Of a DNA stretch of 64,000 bases, positions 1 to 9,207 are shown piece after piece. The notes below the pieces were generated by a model. That model saw nothing but the letters and a program-made list of their open reading frames with translations. It had not been told where the DNA came from and did not search any database. Position numbers and translations under genes: made by a program. The DNA is from Candidatus Obscuribacterales bacterium. Its GTDB lineage: Bacteria; Cyanobacteriota; Vampirovibrionia; Obscuribacterales; Obscuribacteraceae. Position 1 is the first letter of the stretch; the number at the start of each line of letters is the position of its first letter. The DNA lies in assembly GCA_019637435.1 (NCBI GenBank), contig JAHBVO010000001.1:2170001-2234000 (forward strand). Direction: 5' to 3'.

Positions 1-521
1 GCAAGAATCGCGGCTAGAAAAATTCTAAAGAGAGCAACTGCGGTGCCATCGTTCAAAAGGCTTTCGCCTTCCAGTATAGTGTGCAGCCGTCTGTTTACGT
101 TCAGGCTTTTGAATAATGCTAAAACGGAGATTGGGTCGGTTGCGGAGATCATTGACCCGAACAGAAGAGCTATCTTCAGGTCAAAGCTAGTCAATGCATG
201 CAGCACGAGCCCGACAGTCACAGTGGACACCATGACACCGACTGTCGCGAAGGCTGTTACTGGCTTCCAGCATTTCTTCAAAGTTTCGAAGTGCAGATTC
301 CACGATGCTTCGAACAATAGGACGGGCAGGAATATAAGTAAGATCAGTTCAGGAGTCATGGCGACGACTGGCAGCCAATGGAAAACGCCGATCAGTAGGC
401 CCACTATCACGAGCGCGATCGAGTAGGGCAGTTTAACCCACTTGGTCACGACTGCAACGCCAGATGCGAGAAGCAGCATCGAGAAGAGTACATACAGGTT
501 GAGATTTTCACCGTGATTCAT
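1..521 (-). CDS. Na+/H+ antiporter, CPA1/NhaP family (N-terminal part, runs off the window)
   Basis: Inner-membrane cation/proton antiporter, reading leftwards and truncated by the window edge after about 173 residues. The visible part has successive hydrophobic helices and the conserved stretch SATDPISVLALFKSL, followed by ILEGESLLNDGTAVALF. These match the ATDP and ESLxNDG motifs that carry the ion-binding acidic residues in the CPA1 family. The ATG at 521 is preceded by GAGGAG six bases upstream. The efflux operon lies divergently about 560 bases away. The family call is firm; whether Na+, K+ or both are exchanged cannot be read from the fragment. Confidence 0.85.
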   Translation of the reverse strand, partial: MNHGENLNLYVLFSMLLLASGVAVVTKWVKLPYSIALVIVGLLIGVFHWLPVVAMTPELILLIFLPVLLFEASWNLHFETLKKCWKPVTAFATVGVMVSTVTVGLVLHALTSFDLKIALLFGSMISATDPISVLALFKSLNVNRRLHTILEGESLLNDGTAVALFRIFLAAIL

Positions 522-1080
522 TGGAACTCCTCGGTGCCTATGCACGACAGAACATAGCAAGCGTGTACAACGTAAGTGCGCGCCATACAGTAGTCAGTTT
601 GTAATTTCGCTTGATTCTTCATCGAGCATTTAACCGCGATGGCTCTGCACATCGCGGTTGTAAGCGTGACTCGTCTTCAAGCTAATAGGTTACCGCGGCT
701 AACGGGCTCTTGTTCCTGAGCAAATCAAACCGTGTTAACCTTTCGATTATTACGGAAGGATTCTTTCATTAGCAGTTCTAAACCGAAATTCTTCAGGATT
801 TCGCCGGCGGTTCGCGAGGCAAGTTATTTATGGTAACTGGTCGCCACAGCGTCGAAGTTATTGATTGATACCACCGGTAGTGACTAATCGGTGCTATCGA
901 CTTTGCGAATAGCAAAGAGTGTTTGGCTGCATTTACCAACTGCGTCAACTTTAATAAATATCGGATTCAGTGTGATCTTTTCGTGATCGCACTAAACTTG
1001 CACAACTGGTCTTTGATTTGTTGCGACAATAGATCTGGTGCCGATTGTGGCGAACTTGTGATCGTCAGTTTTATGAAAAT
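522..1080. other. Divergent intergenic region with a perfect 10-bp hairpin
   Basis: No gene is seen between the antiporter and the efflux operon. At 632-641 and 650-659 the sequences AACCGCGATG and CATCGCGGTT form a perfect 10-bp stem with an 8-base loop. There is no T-run on either side, so it is more likely an operator or RNA hairpin than a terminator. No convincing -35/-10 pair was identified. Confidence 0.4.
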
Positions 1081-2724
1081 ATGCCATTGAAGATTGTCCG
1101 TGCATTCTTGTTCTCACTCAGCGTTTGCGTTCATCTCGTAACTCTTCGATGCGATGCAGCCTTTGCCCAATCTTCAGTGAAGGATCAATCAACTGGACGT
1201 TCGACGTCAAGCGATTCGCCCTCGTCTATTTTGCCGGACGCTGTTTCTCCGCAAATGACTTCGGACAGTTCTCCTGCAGAACCTGAATCATACGGTGATG
1301 CTCCGGCTCTTCGTGGTGTAGAGCAAAACTATTCGCCGATAGTTCTTAAAAACCGCATACAGCAAAGTGTGTTTGATAAACCATTCACGCTGGAAGGCGC
1401 TGTCAGATATGCGGACGAAAATTATCCATCCATTCTTAAGAGTCGCGCCCAATCCGAAGCAGCAAAGTCTGACATTAAGGTGCAGAAGCTGAATGAATAC
1501 ATGCCGGACTCGCTCTTTCAGTATCAGGACATCATGGCAAGCCATAATAAATTGGCGGAAGTTTTTTATGGCAGTCCAGTATTCCCGGCTGTCTCCGGAC
1601 CGGGAACCAACAAGATCAGCCTGGCACCAGTCTTTTACAGCGGTGGCGGTTTCAGCCTTGATTGGGCGCCGCTTGATTTCGGATTGCATAAATCGCGAAT
1701 CAACCTGGTTAAATCACACTACACAAGAGCCCTGGCACAACAGGACTTAACGAAGTTTGATGTCGAAGTCGCTACCGCAAGCGCGTTCCTTGATGTTGTC
1801 GAGGCCCTAGAGCAGGTCCGCGCGGCAGAGGAAAACGTTGCGTCCTTCTCGCAGTTCCGGACCGTTGTAGAGGCGCAGGTAAAGTCAGATTTGAAACCCG
1901 GTGCTGATGCGTCTCTTGCTGAGGCACAACTGGCTAACGCGACTAATCAGGTTCTACGCGCACGTCTTAACCGCGAAATATCACTTGCAAATCTTGCCAA
2001 TGCAATAGGAGCGGGCGGCAGAGAAGTGAATATAGATCCATTTGGTTTTGTCGCCGAGCATCAGCCTCCAATGCATCTTTTCGTCACTCCTCCGCTATTT
2101 GAAAATGTGCCACTGTTGCGAGCATCGAGAGCTGCCGTAGATTCGACCAAGGCACAACGCAAAGTATTAGATAAAGAGTACTTTCCGGTTTTCCATTTCT
2201 TAGGAGGGTTTCAAACGCGCTCTTCCGGTCTTTCTCTCGATGGAAAACGACGTCAATCGCAAGGCGGAGCCGGTATCTTCCCGGTAATACCTAACTATCA
2301 GGTTGCTCTGATCATCAACTGGAACTTCCTGGACTATTTCAGGATAAAGGCGGAAAAGAAAGTTCAGGACCATCGAATTATCGCTCAGGAACAGGATTAC
2401 AATCAGATTCTGCAGAATCTGCAGACTGAAGATGTGACCTCTCGGGCGAAAATCCGCACGGCGATTCAGCTTGCTGCCAATATGCCGGTCCAGGTGAAAG
2501 CCGCTTCCACAGCAGTAGATCAGGCTCAGGCGCGTTATAAAGCCGGACTGGGAAGCGTTGCTCAAGTCGCCGAGGCGACACAAGTATTAGCCCAGTCCCG
2601 GATGCAAGAGGCGATTGCCAGAGTCGGAATCTGGCGTGCTCTGCTTTCTGTTTCATCAGTAAGAGGTGATCTGAAACCTTTTATTGCCGAGGCCCGCCGC
2701 GCACAAACAAAGAGTATCCAATGA
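1081..2724 (+). CDS. TolC-like outer membrane efflux protein (OEP family)
   Basis: Outer-membrane channel component of a tripartite efflux system. From the ATG at 1081 the protein starts with a Sec signal peptide ending near the AAFAQ stretch, then a low-complexity linker of roughly 70 residues, then two OEP repeats rich in Ala/Gln heptads (for example ASLAEAQLANATNQVL). The second repeat has the usual QARYKAGLGSVAQV ending. The reading frame stays open upstream to a TTG at 1045, but that would place a charged extension before the signal peptide, so 1081 is preferred; neither start has a clear ribosome-binding site. The stop overlaps the RND pump start by four bases (ATGA), which indicates translational coupling. 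Confidence 0.85.
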   Translation: MPLKIVRAFLFSLSVCVHLVTLRCDAAFAQSSVKDQSTGRSTSSDSPSSILPDAVSPQMTSDSSPAEPESYGDAPALRGVEQNYSPIVLKNRIQQSVFDKPFTLEGAVRYADENYPSILKSRAQSEAAKSDIKVQKLNEYMPDSLFQYQDIMASHNKLAEVFYGSPVFPAVSGPGTNKISLAPVFYSGGGFSLDWAPLDFGLHKSRINLVKSHYTRALAQQDLTKFDVEVATASAFLDVVEALEQVRAAEENVASFSQFRTVVEAQVKSDLKPGADASLAEAQLANATNQVLRARLNREISLANLANAIGAGGREVNIDPFGFVAEHQPPMHLFVTPPLFENVPLLRASRAAVDSTKAQRKVLDKEYFPVFHFLGGFQTRSSGLSLDGKRRQSQGGAGIFPVIPNYQVALIINWNFLDYFRIKAEKKVQDHRIIAQEQDYNQILQNLQTEDVTSRAKIRTAIQLAANMPVQVKAASTAVDQAQARYKAGLGSVAQVAEATQVLAQSRMQEAIARVGIWRALLSVSSVRGDLKPFIAEARRAQTKSIQ

Positions 2725-5700
2725 ATCTCATACGGTTAGCCATGACTCGTCCCGTCACGATTATCGTGGTGGTTATGAGCGTTGTTTTGTTGTCGATTCT
2801 GGCGATTTCCAGAATGCAGATAGATATTTTTCCTCATTTGAATCTGCCCAGAATTAGCGTTGTACAGCCGTATGGTGGAATGGATCCTTCTCAAATGGAA
2901 GGATATATGGTCACATTTTACGAACAGCATTTCTTCTATATCAGCGGTGTCGACCATGTGTCGTCTCGATCTATTCAGGGCGCTGCTGTCATGGATGTTT
3001 ACTTCCAACCGGACGCGGACATGGCAGATGCAATGTCGCAGGTTGTTGCTCAGGTCGAACGTTCCCGGGCTTACATGCCACCGGGGACGGTGACTCCCTT
3101 CATCCTTAGATTCGACGTCGGTAACGTACCGGTTGGATATCTTGTCTTTTCCAGCCCTACAAGAGATCTCGGGCAAATTCAGGATCTGGTTTATGCCCGA
3201 ATTCGACCTGTGGTTTCGACTATCCCGGGTGCGTCTACGCCGCCTCCGTTTGGCGGAAACCAACGCTCTATAGTACTCACGGTCGATGCGGGTCGACTCA
3301 ATCAATACCACTTGTCTATCGAAGACATCGTTCAAGCCGTCAATGAGGGCAATGCCATCGAGCCATCAGGGGTGGTGCGCACAGGGGATTTACAGCGCAT
3401 GTCTTCGGTGAACTCTGTCATCGGCGATATTCGAGGTCTTCTGGACATCCCGCTTCGAAAGGGACCGGGCGCAAGTGTTTTTATTCGCGATATCGCGAGT
3501 GTTGAGGACACTACCGACATACTGACAGGTTATGCACTGGTTAATGGACATCGTACTGTTTACATGGCGATATCCAAGCAAGCCAGTGCGTCGACGCTTC
3601 AGGTCGTAGATGATGTGAAAAAGAACGTCGCCTATATGCAGACTCTTTTGCCACCTGATATCAAGGTTAGTTTCGAATTCGATCAATCTATTTATGTGAC
3701 CCAGTCTCTGAAGGGCTTGTTGGTCGAAGGCGCTATTGGTGCGCTTTTAACCGGTGGAGTCGTCTTGCTATTCCTTCGAGATTTCCGAAGTTCGCTCATT
3801 GTTGTATTGAATATCCCTTTCGCATTATTGGCAGCTGTAGTCGGTTTGTGGATAAGCGGGCAGACAATCAATATTATGACTCTCAGCGGTTTGTCTCTCG
3901 CTGTCGGAATTCTTGTGGACGAAGCCACAGTTTCTATCGAGAACATTCACGCGCATCTTTTAGAAAACACGCCTCTCAAAGAGGCGATTTGGAATGCTTC
4001 TCTTGAAGTCGTGATTCCGAGGCTGCTGGCAATGCTGTCGGTAGTGTCGGTGTTCCTGCCCTCATTCTTCATGGTGGGTGTTACGCAATCGCTTTTCGTG
4101 CCGTTGTCGCTGGCAGTAGGGTTAGCGATGTTCGCGTCATATCTGTTGTCTGGAACATTCGTACCGGTTATGTGCGCCTGGATCTTAAAACCGCACACCG
4201 CTACTCACGACGATCAAGCGAGGCAGAAAGAGGGGCTTATGGACAAAATACGCCATAAATATCAACGTGTCTTAATTCGGTTGATGAGACTAAAACCGCT
4301 TGTTCTTACCATATTCGTACTAACTGCGTTAACCGGTATTCTGATTTATCCAACACTTGGTCGAGAGCTTTTCCCGGAAGACAATCCCACGAGTTTTCAG
4401 CTGCGAGTGAAAGCGCCGGCAGGAACCCGTTTTGAAGTCACCGAGAAAGTCGCTAAGCAGATTCTGCGAACGATAAGTGACACCGTAGGCGGTGATAATG
4501 TCAAAGTGTCGATAGGTTACGTGGGCACGCAGCCACCCAGCTATGCGGTCAGTAATGTGTACATGTGGACTTCTGGACCGCAGGAAGCTGTTCTGCTTGT
4601 CGACCTGGAAGAAGGCAAATTTAATATGCACGAGTTGAAAGAGAAACTTCGAAAACGATTTCGTGAAGAATTGCCGGAAATATCAACGACCTTCGAGGCT
4701 GGAGACATTGTAAACAAGATAATCCAGGTTGGCTCTCCGACACCGATACAAGTTGATATCAGCGGACCGAACTTCGAGGTGCTTGAGAAGTATGCACGCA
4801 GGCTGCTTACGGCACTTTCTGATGATGAACAGTTGCGAGATGTTGGTATCGTTCAGCCGCTGTCGTATCCGACCATAAACGTTGCGATTGATAGGATCAG
4901 AGCTGGCCAGCTGGATGTGACAGCGCGCGAGGTTGGTCGGGCTTTGGTAGCTGCGACCTATTCCAGTCGTTTCGTAACACCAATTTTCTGGCGCGACGCG
5001 AAAAGTGGTTTGGCTTACCAGGTTCAAGTACAAGTGCCGCAAGGGCAAGTCAAATCGCTGAATGCAGTTGGAAACATTCCGATTAAATCGGGAGGCTATG
5101 CTGGTCCGTTTTTGCGAGACGTGGCGAATGTCAGTTTTGGTACCACACCCGGTGAGTTCGACCACTACAACATGAGCCGAATGATTAGCATCGCTGCGAA
5201 CATCGGTACAAATGATCTTGGGAAAATCTCTGAAAATGTTCAAAGGAAAATCGACGAGTTAGGAAAACCTCCTCGCGGCGTGAAGGTTACAATGCGAGGT
5301 CAGGTGCCGTTGATGCAGAGCACGTTTACGGCCCTAATGCTTGGAGTGGCGTTCGCTGTTATCGCGATTACCCTGATGCTGATCGCATTTTTTCAGTCAG
5401 TGCGACTTTCGCTGGTAATTGTTTCTGTGGTTCCAGCCATTCTATTTGGTGCCCTCTTTGCTCTATTCATAACTCATACGACTTTGAACATTCAATCGTT
5501 TATGGGGGCAATCATGGCTACGGGTGTCGGAGTCGCTAACTCGATTCTCGTGGTTGTTTTCGCCGAGGAGCGGCGCGTCGAAGAAAACATATCAACGCGA
5601 ACCGCGGCAATTAAGGGCGCAGGCGCCCGGCTGAGACCGGTGCTGATGACTAGTATCGCGATGATAGCCGGGATGATTCCAATGGCGTTGGGAATGAGCG

Positions 5701-5876
5701 AAGGTGGCGATCGAACTTCACCACTGGGACGAGCCGTCATTGGTGGTCTGCTTGTTTCGACTCCGTCCGTGCTACTAATTGTGCCTTTGATTTACTCGAT
5801 CGTACAACGAACAGCCAGTCGCAAAGGCGCTTCGGTAATGCCGGAAAACGTCGAAGAACCAGTGGCAATATCATGA
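2721..5876 (+). CDS. RND efflux pump, inner-membrane permease (AcrB/HAE-type)
   Basis: Proton-driven resistance-nodulation-division permease of 1051 residues, the usual length. It begins with the typical TM1 motif (RLAMTRPVTIIVVV), has a large periplasmic domain, the TM2-6 block, a second periplasmic domain and the TM7-12 block. In TM4 the acidic pair is Asp-Glu (GILVDEATVSIENIH) where AcrB has Asp-Asp. In TM10 the motif is GVGVANSILVVVFAEE, so the AcrB relay lysine (in AKN) is replaced by Ala. From memory, similar VAN variants occur in many environmental RND pumps. The pump sits between its TolC-like partner (4-base overlap) and its adaptor. The substrate is unknown. Confidence 0.93.
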   Translation: MNLIRLAMTRPVTIIVVVMSVVLLSILAISRMQIDIFPHLNLPRISVVQPYGGMDPSQMEGYMVTFYEQHFFYISGVDHVSSRSIQGAAVMDVYFQPDADMADAMSQVVAQVERSRAYMPPGTVTPFILRFDVGNVPVGYLVFSSPTRDLGQIQDLVYARIRPVVSTIPGASTPPPFGGNQRSIVLTVDAGRLNQYHLSIEDIVQAVNEGNAIEPSGVVRTGDLQRMSSVNSVIGDIRGLLDIPLRKGPGASVFIRDIASVEDTTDILTGYALVNGHRTVYMAISKQASASTLQVVDDVKKNVAYMQTLLPPDIKVSFEFDQSIYVTQSLKGLLVEGAIGALLTGGVVLLFLRDFRSSLIVVLNIPFALLAAVVGLWISGQTINIMTLSGLSLAVGILVDEATVSIENIHAHLLENTPLKEAIWNASLEVVIPRLLAMLSVVSVFLPSFFMVGVTQSLFVPLSLAVGLAMFASYLLSGTFVPVMCAWILKPHTATHDDQARQKEGLMDKIRHKYQRVLIRLMRLKPLVLTIFVLTALTGILIYPTLGRELFPEDNPTSFQLRVKAPAGTRFEVTEKVAKQILRTISDTVGGDNVKVSIGYVGTQPPSYAVSNVYMWTSGPQEAVLLVDLEEGKFNMHELKEKLRKRFREELPEISTTFEAGDIVNKIIQVGSPTPIQVDISGPNFEVLEKYARRLLTALSDDEQLRDVGIVQPLSYPTINVAIDRIRAGQLDVTAREVGRALVAATYSSRFVTPIFWRDAKSGLAYQVQVQVPQGQVKSLNAVGNIPIKSGGYAGPFLRDVANVSFGTTPGEFDHYNMSRMISIAANIGTNDLGKISENVQRKIDELGKPPRGVKVTMRGQVPLMQSTFTALMLGVAFAVIAITLMLIAFFQSVRLSLVIVSVVPAILFGALFALFITHTTLNIQSFMGAIMATGVGVANSILVVVFAEERRVEENISTRTAAIKGAGARLRPVLMTSIAMIAGMIPMALGMSEGGDRTSPLGRAVIGGLLVSTPSVLLIVPLIYSIVQRTASRKGASVMPENVEEPVAIS

Positions 5877-5895
5877 CCATGAAGAAGGATAGGCG

Positions 5896-7209
5896 ATGAT
5901 TATTTCAAATAAACCTACTGTACATGCCGTGTGTGCGTGCCTTATCGCTCTACTTCTCACCGCCTGTGGTGAAACAAAAAGCGCGGAACATAAGCGAACT
6001 AATCATCCGGCGAAGAACGGCAGATCTTCCGATGGTGCTGTTCTTGTAACCACTGCTGAGCTCAAGAAATTGAAAAACGAAATCGAGGTGCCCGGCGAAT
6101 TGGTTGCCTTCCAGGACGTTGCGATTCACGCGAAGGTTGAAGGATTCATTTCCTGGATTGGAGTTGACCGCGGATCCTGGGTCAAAAAGGGTCAGAAGAT
6201 GATCGAAATTTCCTGTCCGGAGCTGATGCAAAAGGTCGATGAGGCCGATGCTAAACTCAGTGCTGCAGAGTCTGTCGCACTTCGCGCCAAGTCCGCGCTG
6301 CAAACGGAGAAAGCGAAAGTTCAACAAGATCAAGCGAAGTTGGAAGCGGATGAATTGACTTATAAGCGTTTGCTTGAGGCTTCAAAAACTCCTGGAGCGA
6401 TTGCGCAAAACGAGGTCGACCTTGCGGCGAAGACAGTCGAAGGTGATCGAGGACGTGTAGCAGCGGGGAAGGCTTCTATTGAGGCCGCGGAAGCCGTTGT
6501 CGTGGCCGAAGAAAAGAATGTTATGGCAGCGCGGCGAGTTGTAGACTCTTTGCTCGCGATGCGTTCATATCTGACAATTCATGCTCCGTTCGATGGCGTA
6601 GTCAGTTCGAGGAACGTTCATGAGGGGTCAATAGTCGCTGTCGATGGTTCTCGAAATGCCACTCCACTTGTGCGTGTACAACAAGTGGATAAGCTACGTT
6701 TGGTCGCTGCAATTCCGGAAGACGCGGTCGGAAACCTGCACAAAGGCGACAAAATTCCCTTCACCGTACCTGCATATCCTGGAAAAACTTTACACGGTGT
6801 GGTCGCCAGACCTGCTTTCGCGCTCGATCCAGCTACTCGCACAATGCCTGTCGAGTTGAACGTCGATAATTCAAATCATGAGCTCGATCCCGGTATGTTT
6901 TGCACCGTTCAATGGGTGGTAAGCCGACCGTATGAGACAGTTTTTCTCCCATCTTCTGCGATTGGAACCGACCTCGTTGGCAGTTTCGTTAATAAAGTTA
7001 GAGATGGAATTCTTAGCAGAGTTCCTGTAAAGAAGGGCGACTCCATGGGGGCGACTGTCGAGGTGATTGGAGATGTTAAGGCTGGGGACCAGGTTCTATT
7101 GAAGGCGAGCAATGAAATTAAGGATGGAAGTCGCATTGAATCAAGGATCGCGACGGCTGACGAGACTCAACAAGCGAACGCCAAGCGAGAGAAGGTTGGA
7201 GGTGAATAG
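5896..7209 (+). CDS. RND efflux periplasmic adaptor (HlyD/AcrA-type), lipoprotein
   Basis: Membrane-fusion subunit bridging the RND pump and the TolC-like channel. The N-terminus is a lipoprotein signal peptide with lipobox LLTAC. After it come the first biotinyl-lipoyl half (around FQDVAIHAKVEGFISWIGV), a long Ala/Glu/Lys-rich coiled coil of about 100 residues, the second lipoyl half (APFDGVVSSRNVHEGSIV), the beta-barrel and the membrane-proximal domain. Length (437 residues) is normal. It starts 20 bases after the pump's stop and overlaps the next start by one base, so it belongs to the same operon. Confidence 0.92.
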   Translation: MIISNKPTVHAVCACLIALLLTACGETKSAEHKRTNHPAKNGRSSDGAVLVTTAELKKLKNEIEVPGELVAFQDVAIHAKVEGFISWIGVDRGSWVKKGQKMIEISCPELMQKVDEADAKLSAAESVALRAKSALQTEKAKVQQDQAKLEADELTYKRLLEASKTPGAIAQNEVDLAAKTVEGDRGRVAAGKASIEAAEAVVVAEEKNVMAARRVVDSLLAMRSYLTIHAPFDGVVSSRNVHEGSIVAVDGSRNATPLVRVQQVDKLRLVAAIPEDAVGNLHKGDKIPFTVPAYPGKTLHGVVARPAFALDPATRTMPVELNVDNSNHELDPGMFCTVQWVVSRPYETVFLPSSAIGTDLVGSFVNKVRDGILSRVPVKKGDSMGATVEVIGDVKAGDQVLLKASNEIKDGSRIESRIATADETQQANAKREKVGGE

Positions 7210-7769
7210 TGAGAAGCGTAAAATGCGTCATCTATACAGCGGTCGTGGTGTGCTATGTCTTGTGGATAGCGGCGTGCATTTTTGTCGAGAGAGCTCTCGC
7301 GCAAAGCCCAGCGGGAAGACTCGGGGATGCGACCCAAACACCCGGCTTGTCCAAACTAGATCCGTACGGCATCAACAGTCCCGGTATCGGAAACAACTTT
7401 GTCACCCGTCATCAGCGTTTCGGGAATGATACCGGCATTGGTGGCTCATCTATTGGTACTACCTCTCCCACTGCTGACTCAAGACCAGTGGTGCGTTTTG
7501 ACTCAACTGATAAATCGCCCGCCCTACCCTCCGGGTCACGATTTCAAAAACCTCTTACATTTTCGGAGTCGATGCTGTACTCGCCGGCGTTGCGTTCCGC
7601 TACGTCGACCAGACCAATTTTTAATAGTGAAACCGCCTTACTGACGCCGTTATCCTCAGGCAACCGCTACGAACCGCTCGATACACGAAAATTTGATTAT
7701 TCCGACTTGTCTGGTTCTGTTAGATTCTCCCGTCGTTACAGACTTTTGAGCCCCTTTTCGCCCTTTTGA
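7209..7769 (+). CDS. Small exported protein of unknown function at the end of the efflux operon
   Basis: GTG start overlapping the last base of the adaptor gene, so it is probably translated from the same mRNA. The N-terminus is a signal peptide or anchor (TAVVVCYVLWIAACIFVERALAQ). The rest of the 186-residue protein is rich in Ser, Pro, Gly and Thr with short repeated themes and no recognised domain, so it is probably disordered in the periplasm. No function is assigned. Coupling to the adaptor start suggests an accessory role in the efflux system, but this is position evidence only. Confidence 0.65.
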   Translation: MRSVKCVIYTAVVVCYVLWIAACIFVERALAQSPAGRLGDATQTPGLSKLDPYGINSPGIGNNFVTRHQRFGNDTGIGGSSIGTTSPTADSRPVVRFDSTDKSPALPSGSRFQKPLTFSESMLYSPALRSATSTRPIFNSETALLTPLSSGNRYEPLDTRKFDYSDLSGSVRFSRRYRLLSPFSPF

Positions 7770-7783
7770 CCGACCGGTTGGTC
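7768..7783. promoter_or_regulatory. 16-bp near-palindrome after the efflux operon
   Basis: GACCGACCGGTTGGTC is palindromic except at one symmetric pair of positions. It resembles the dyads bound by TetR-family repressors. It begins inside the stop codon of the last efflux gene. A role as operator for the downstream gene or as an mRNA 3' hairpin are both possible; there is no T-run. Confidence 0.25.
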
Positions 7784-7929
7784 TGACATCTGTAGTGTCA
7801 CAGAAATTCACAAAGTTTTTTGCAGGTATGCGGTAATATAGCCCTCCTTGTTGTTCCAATCGTGAGTGAAACGATTGGGACCGCGCACTCTAACTGTGCG
7901 TGGAGCTGGTATCCCCGAATTTATTGAAC

Positions 7930-8910
7930 ATGCAACAGACTTTAGAATCCTCAATAGAAACGATTGCTCCGGTTTCTCGCAGAAACAACTTTTACAGAAA
8001 AGTCATTTACAGTCAGGGTATTCCGATCAAGTCAGCGGAAGCGGTGGATGACGAGGCTCTGGTGATCGCTTCGACCAAGCTAAATCGTATGCTATGTGGA
8101 AACCCGAGCATAGTCAGCAACCTTAAGGAGCATGGTGCGGAACTTCACGTTCTCGGACGGAATCAGCGAACGACTGATCTTCCGGCTTATAGTCATTTCA
8201 AACGTAAACGTCTGGGTCGGTCAAGTCCGCTTGATACCAAATATAGAGGCAGTGGTTTGTACGCTACCTGCCCCGAAGAAAATCTTCTTGAACTTGCTGG
8301 GGATCGATACGCCGGCTTCGACCTTTGTTCTCACGAGTTCGCTCATGTTATTTATACGTTCGGCACCGATTCTGAGTTTCGCGAACGATTTCGCCAGCAC
8401 TATCGTGCAACCATCAAGTCAGGCTTGTGGAGCGGCTGTTATGCCGCGACCTCGGATGAGGAATTTTTTGCAGAGCTATCCACCTGGTATTTTGGTTCAC
8501 TAGGTGATTGCGGGAACTTAGAACCGAAACCTGAGCGAGGACCGGATTGGCTGGAAAGATACGACTCTGAGTCATTTGATCTGCTTGATGATCTGTATGG
8601 CGGAGAACTGCTTCAAAAGCCAAATCCAGGCGTTTTGATTCAGCCGCAACTGGCATTAAATGTTCAGGAACTCAAATCAAAAACTTCGTTCACTCCGGTT
8701 TCTATGAGATTCGTGAACACAGGAAGTGTATTTGTGAAAGTGTACTGGGTCAACTATCAGGGTAAGCCGACACTGCTTGGAAAACTGGCTCCTGGAGAGA
8801 TTCTTCCGGTGAATACTTTCAGGAATCACCCGTGGTTGATCAAAAAGCTCAATGGCGATTTGCTTGGTGTTTATTTCCCGGAGCCAGAAATTTCGGTGGC
8901 GCGGATTTAA
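7930..8910 (+). CDS. Putative zinc metallopeptidase-like protein (HExxH)
   Basis: Protein of 326 residues from the ATG at 7930; an in-frame GTG at 7900 would add ten residues and neither has a good ribosome-binding site. Near residue 135 is HEFAHVIY, an HExxH zincin motif. About 45 residues later comes SDEEFFAELSTWYFG, whose glutamate could be the third zinc ligand as in gluzincins and in the anthrax lethal-factor-like (ATLF) group. The last 90 residues look like a beta-rich domain (VSMRFVNTGSVFVKVYWVNY). No clear signal peptide is seen. Protease activity and family are inferred from motif spacing only. Confidence 0.6.
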   Translation: MQQTLESSIETIAPVSRRNNFYRKVIYSQGIPIKSAEAVDDEALVIASTKLNRMLCGNPSIVSNLKEHGAELHVLGRNQRTTDLPAYSHFKRKRLGRSSPLDTKYRGSGLYATCPEENLLELAGDRYAGFDLCSHEFAHVIYTFGTDSEFRERFRQHYRATIKSGLWSGCYAATSDEEFFAELSTWYFGSLGDCGNLEPKPERGPDWLERYDSESFDLLDDLYGGELLQKPNPGVLIQPQLALNVQELKSKTSFTPVSMRFVNTGSVFVKVYWVNYQGKPTLLGKLAPGEILPVNTFRNHPWLIKKLNGDLLGVYFPEPEISVARI

Positions 8911-9207
8911 AACCGTTAGTACAGGCTACTAAAATTCTGACGCAGCGATGCAGTCTCCAGTCAATGCGTCACTTATCACAATGTGAATGCTGGCGATTCA
9001 TCGCATTGTCGCCGCCGGGTATGCGTGTCGAAGCTGCCGCGCAACTGAAAGAATTTGCTAGTGAATTCTACAGGCGCTTATTTTTTTCACTCCTGTGAGG
9101 GATGACATCTCTCGTAGCTGCATGTAAGGTATAAGTGGAGGCAGCGTGCTTTCTAGTCATGGCTTTCGAATTTGCAAAGCTCGTCGATACGTTGTTGGCG
9201 GTGATAA
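8911..9207. other. Intergenic region before the receiver-kinase gene
   Basis: No gene is supported here; the reading frames in this stretch have no ribosome-binding site or recognisable protein. No strong promoter or terminator was seen. The segment GGCGGTGATAA directly before the next ATG is nearly repeated before the following histidine-kinase gene (GGTGGCGATAA at 10719-10729). Confidence 0.3.

Noticed and set aside
43..426. Open frame on the plus strand at the left edge
   Set aside because: It is the opposite strand of a clear CPA1 antiporter with conserved motifs.
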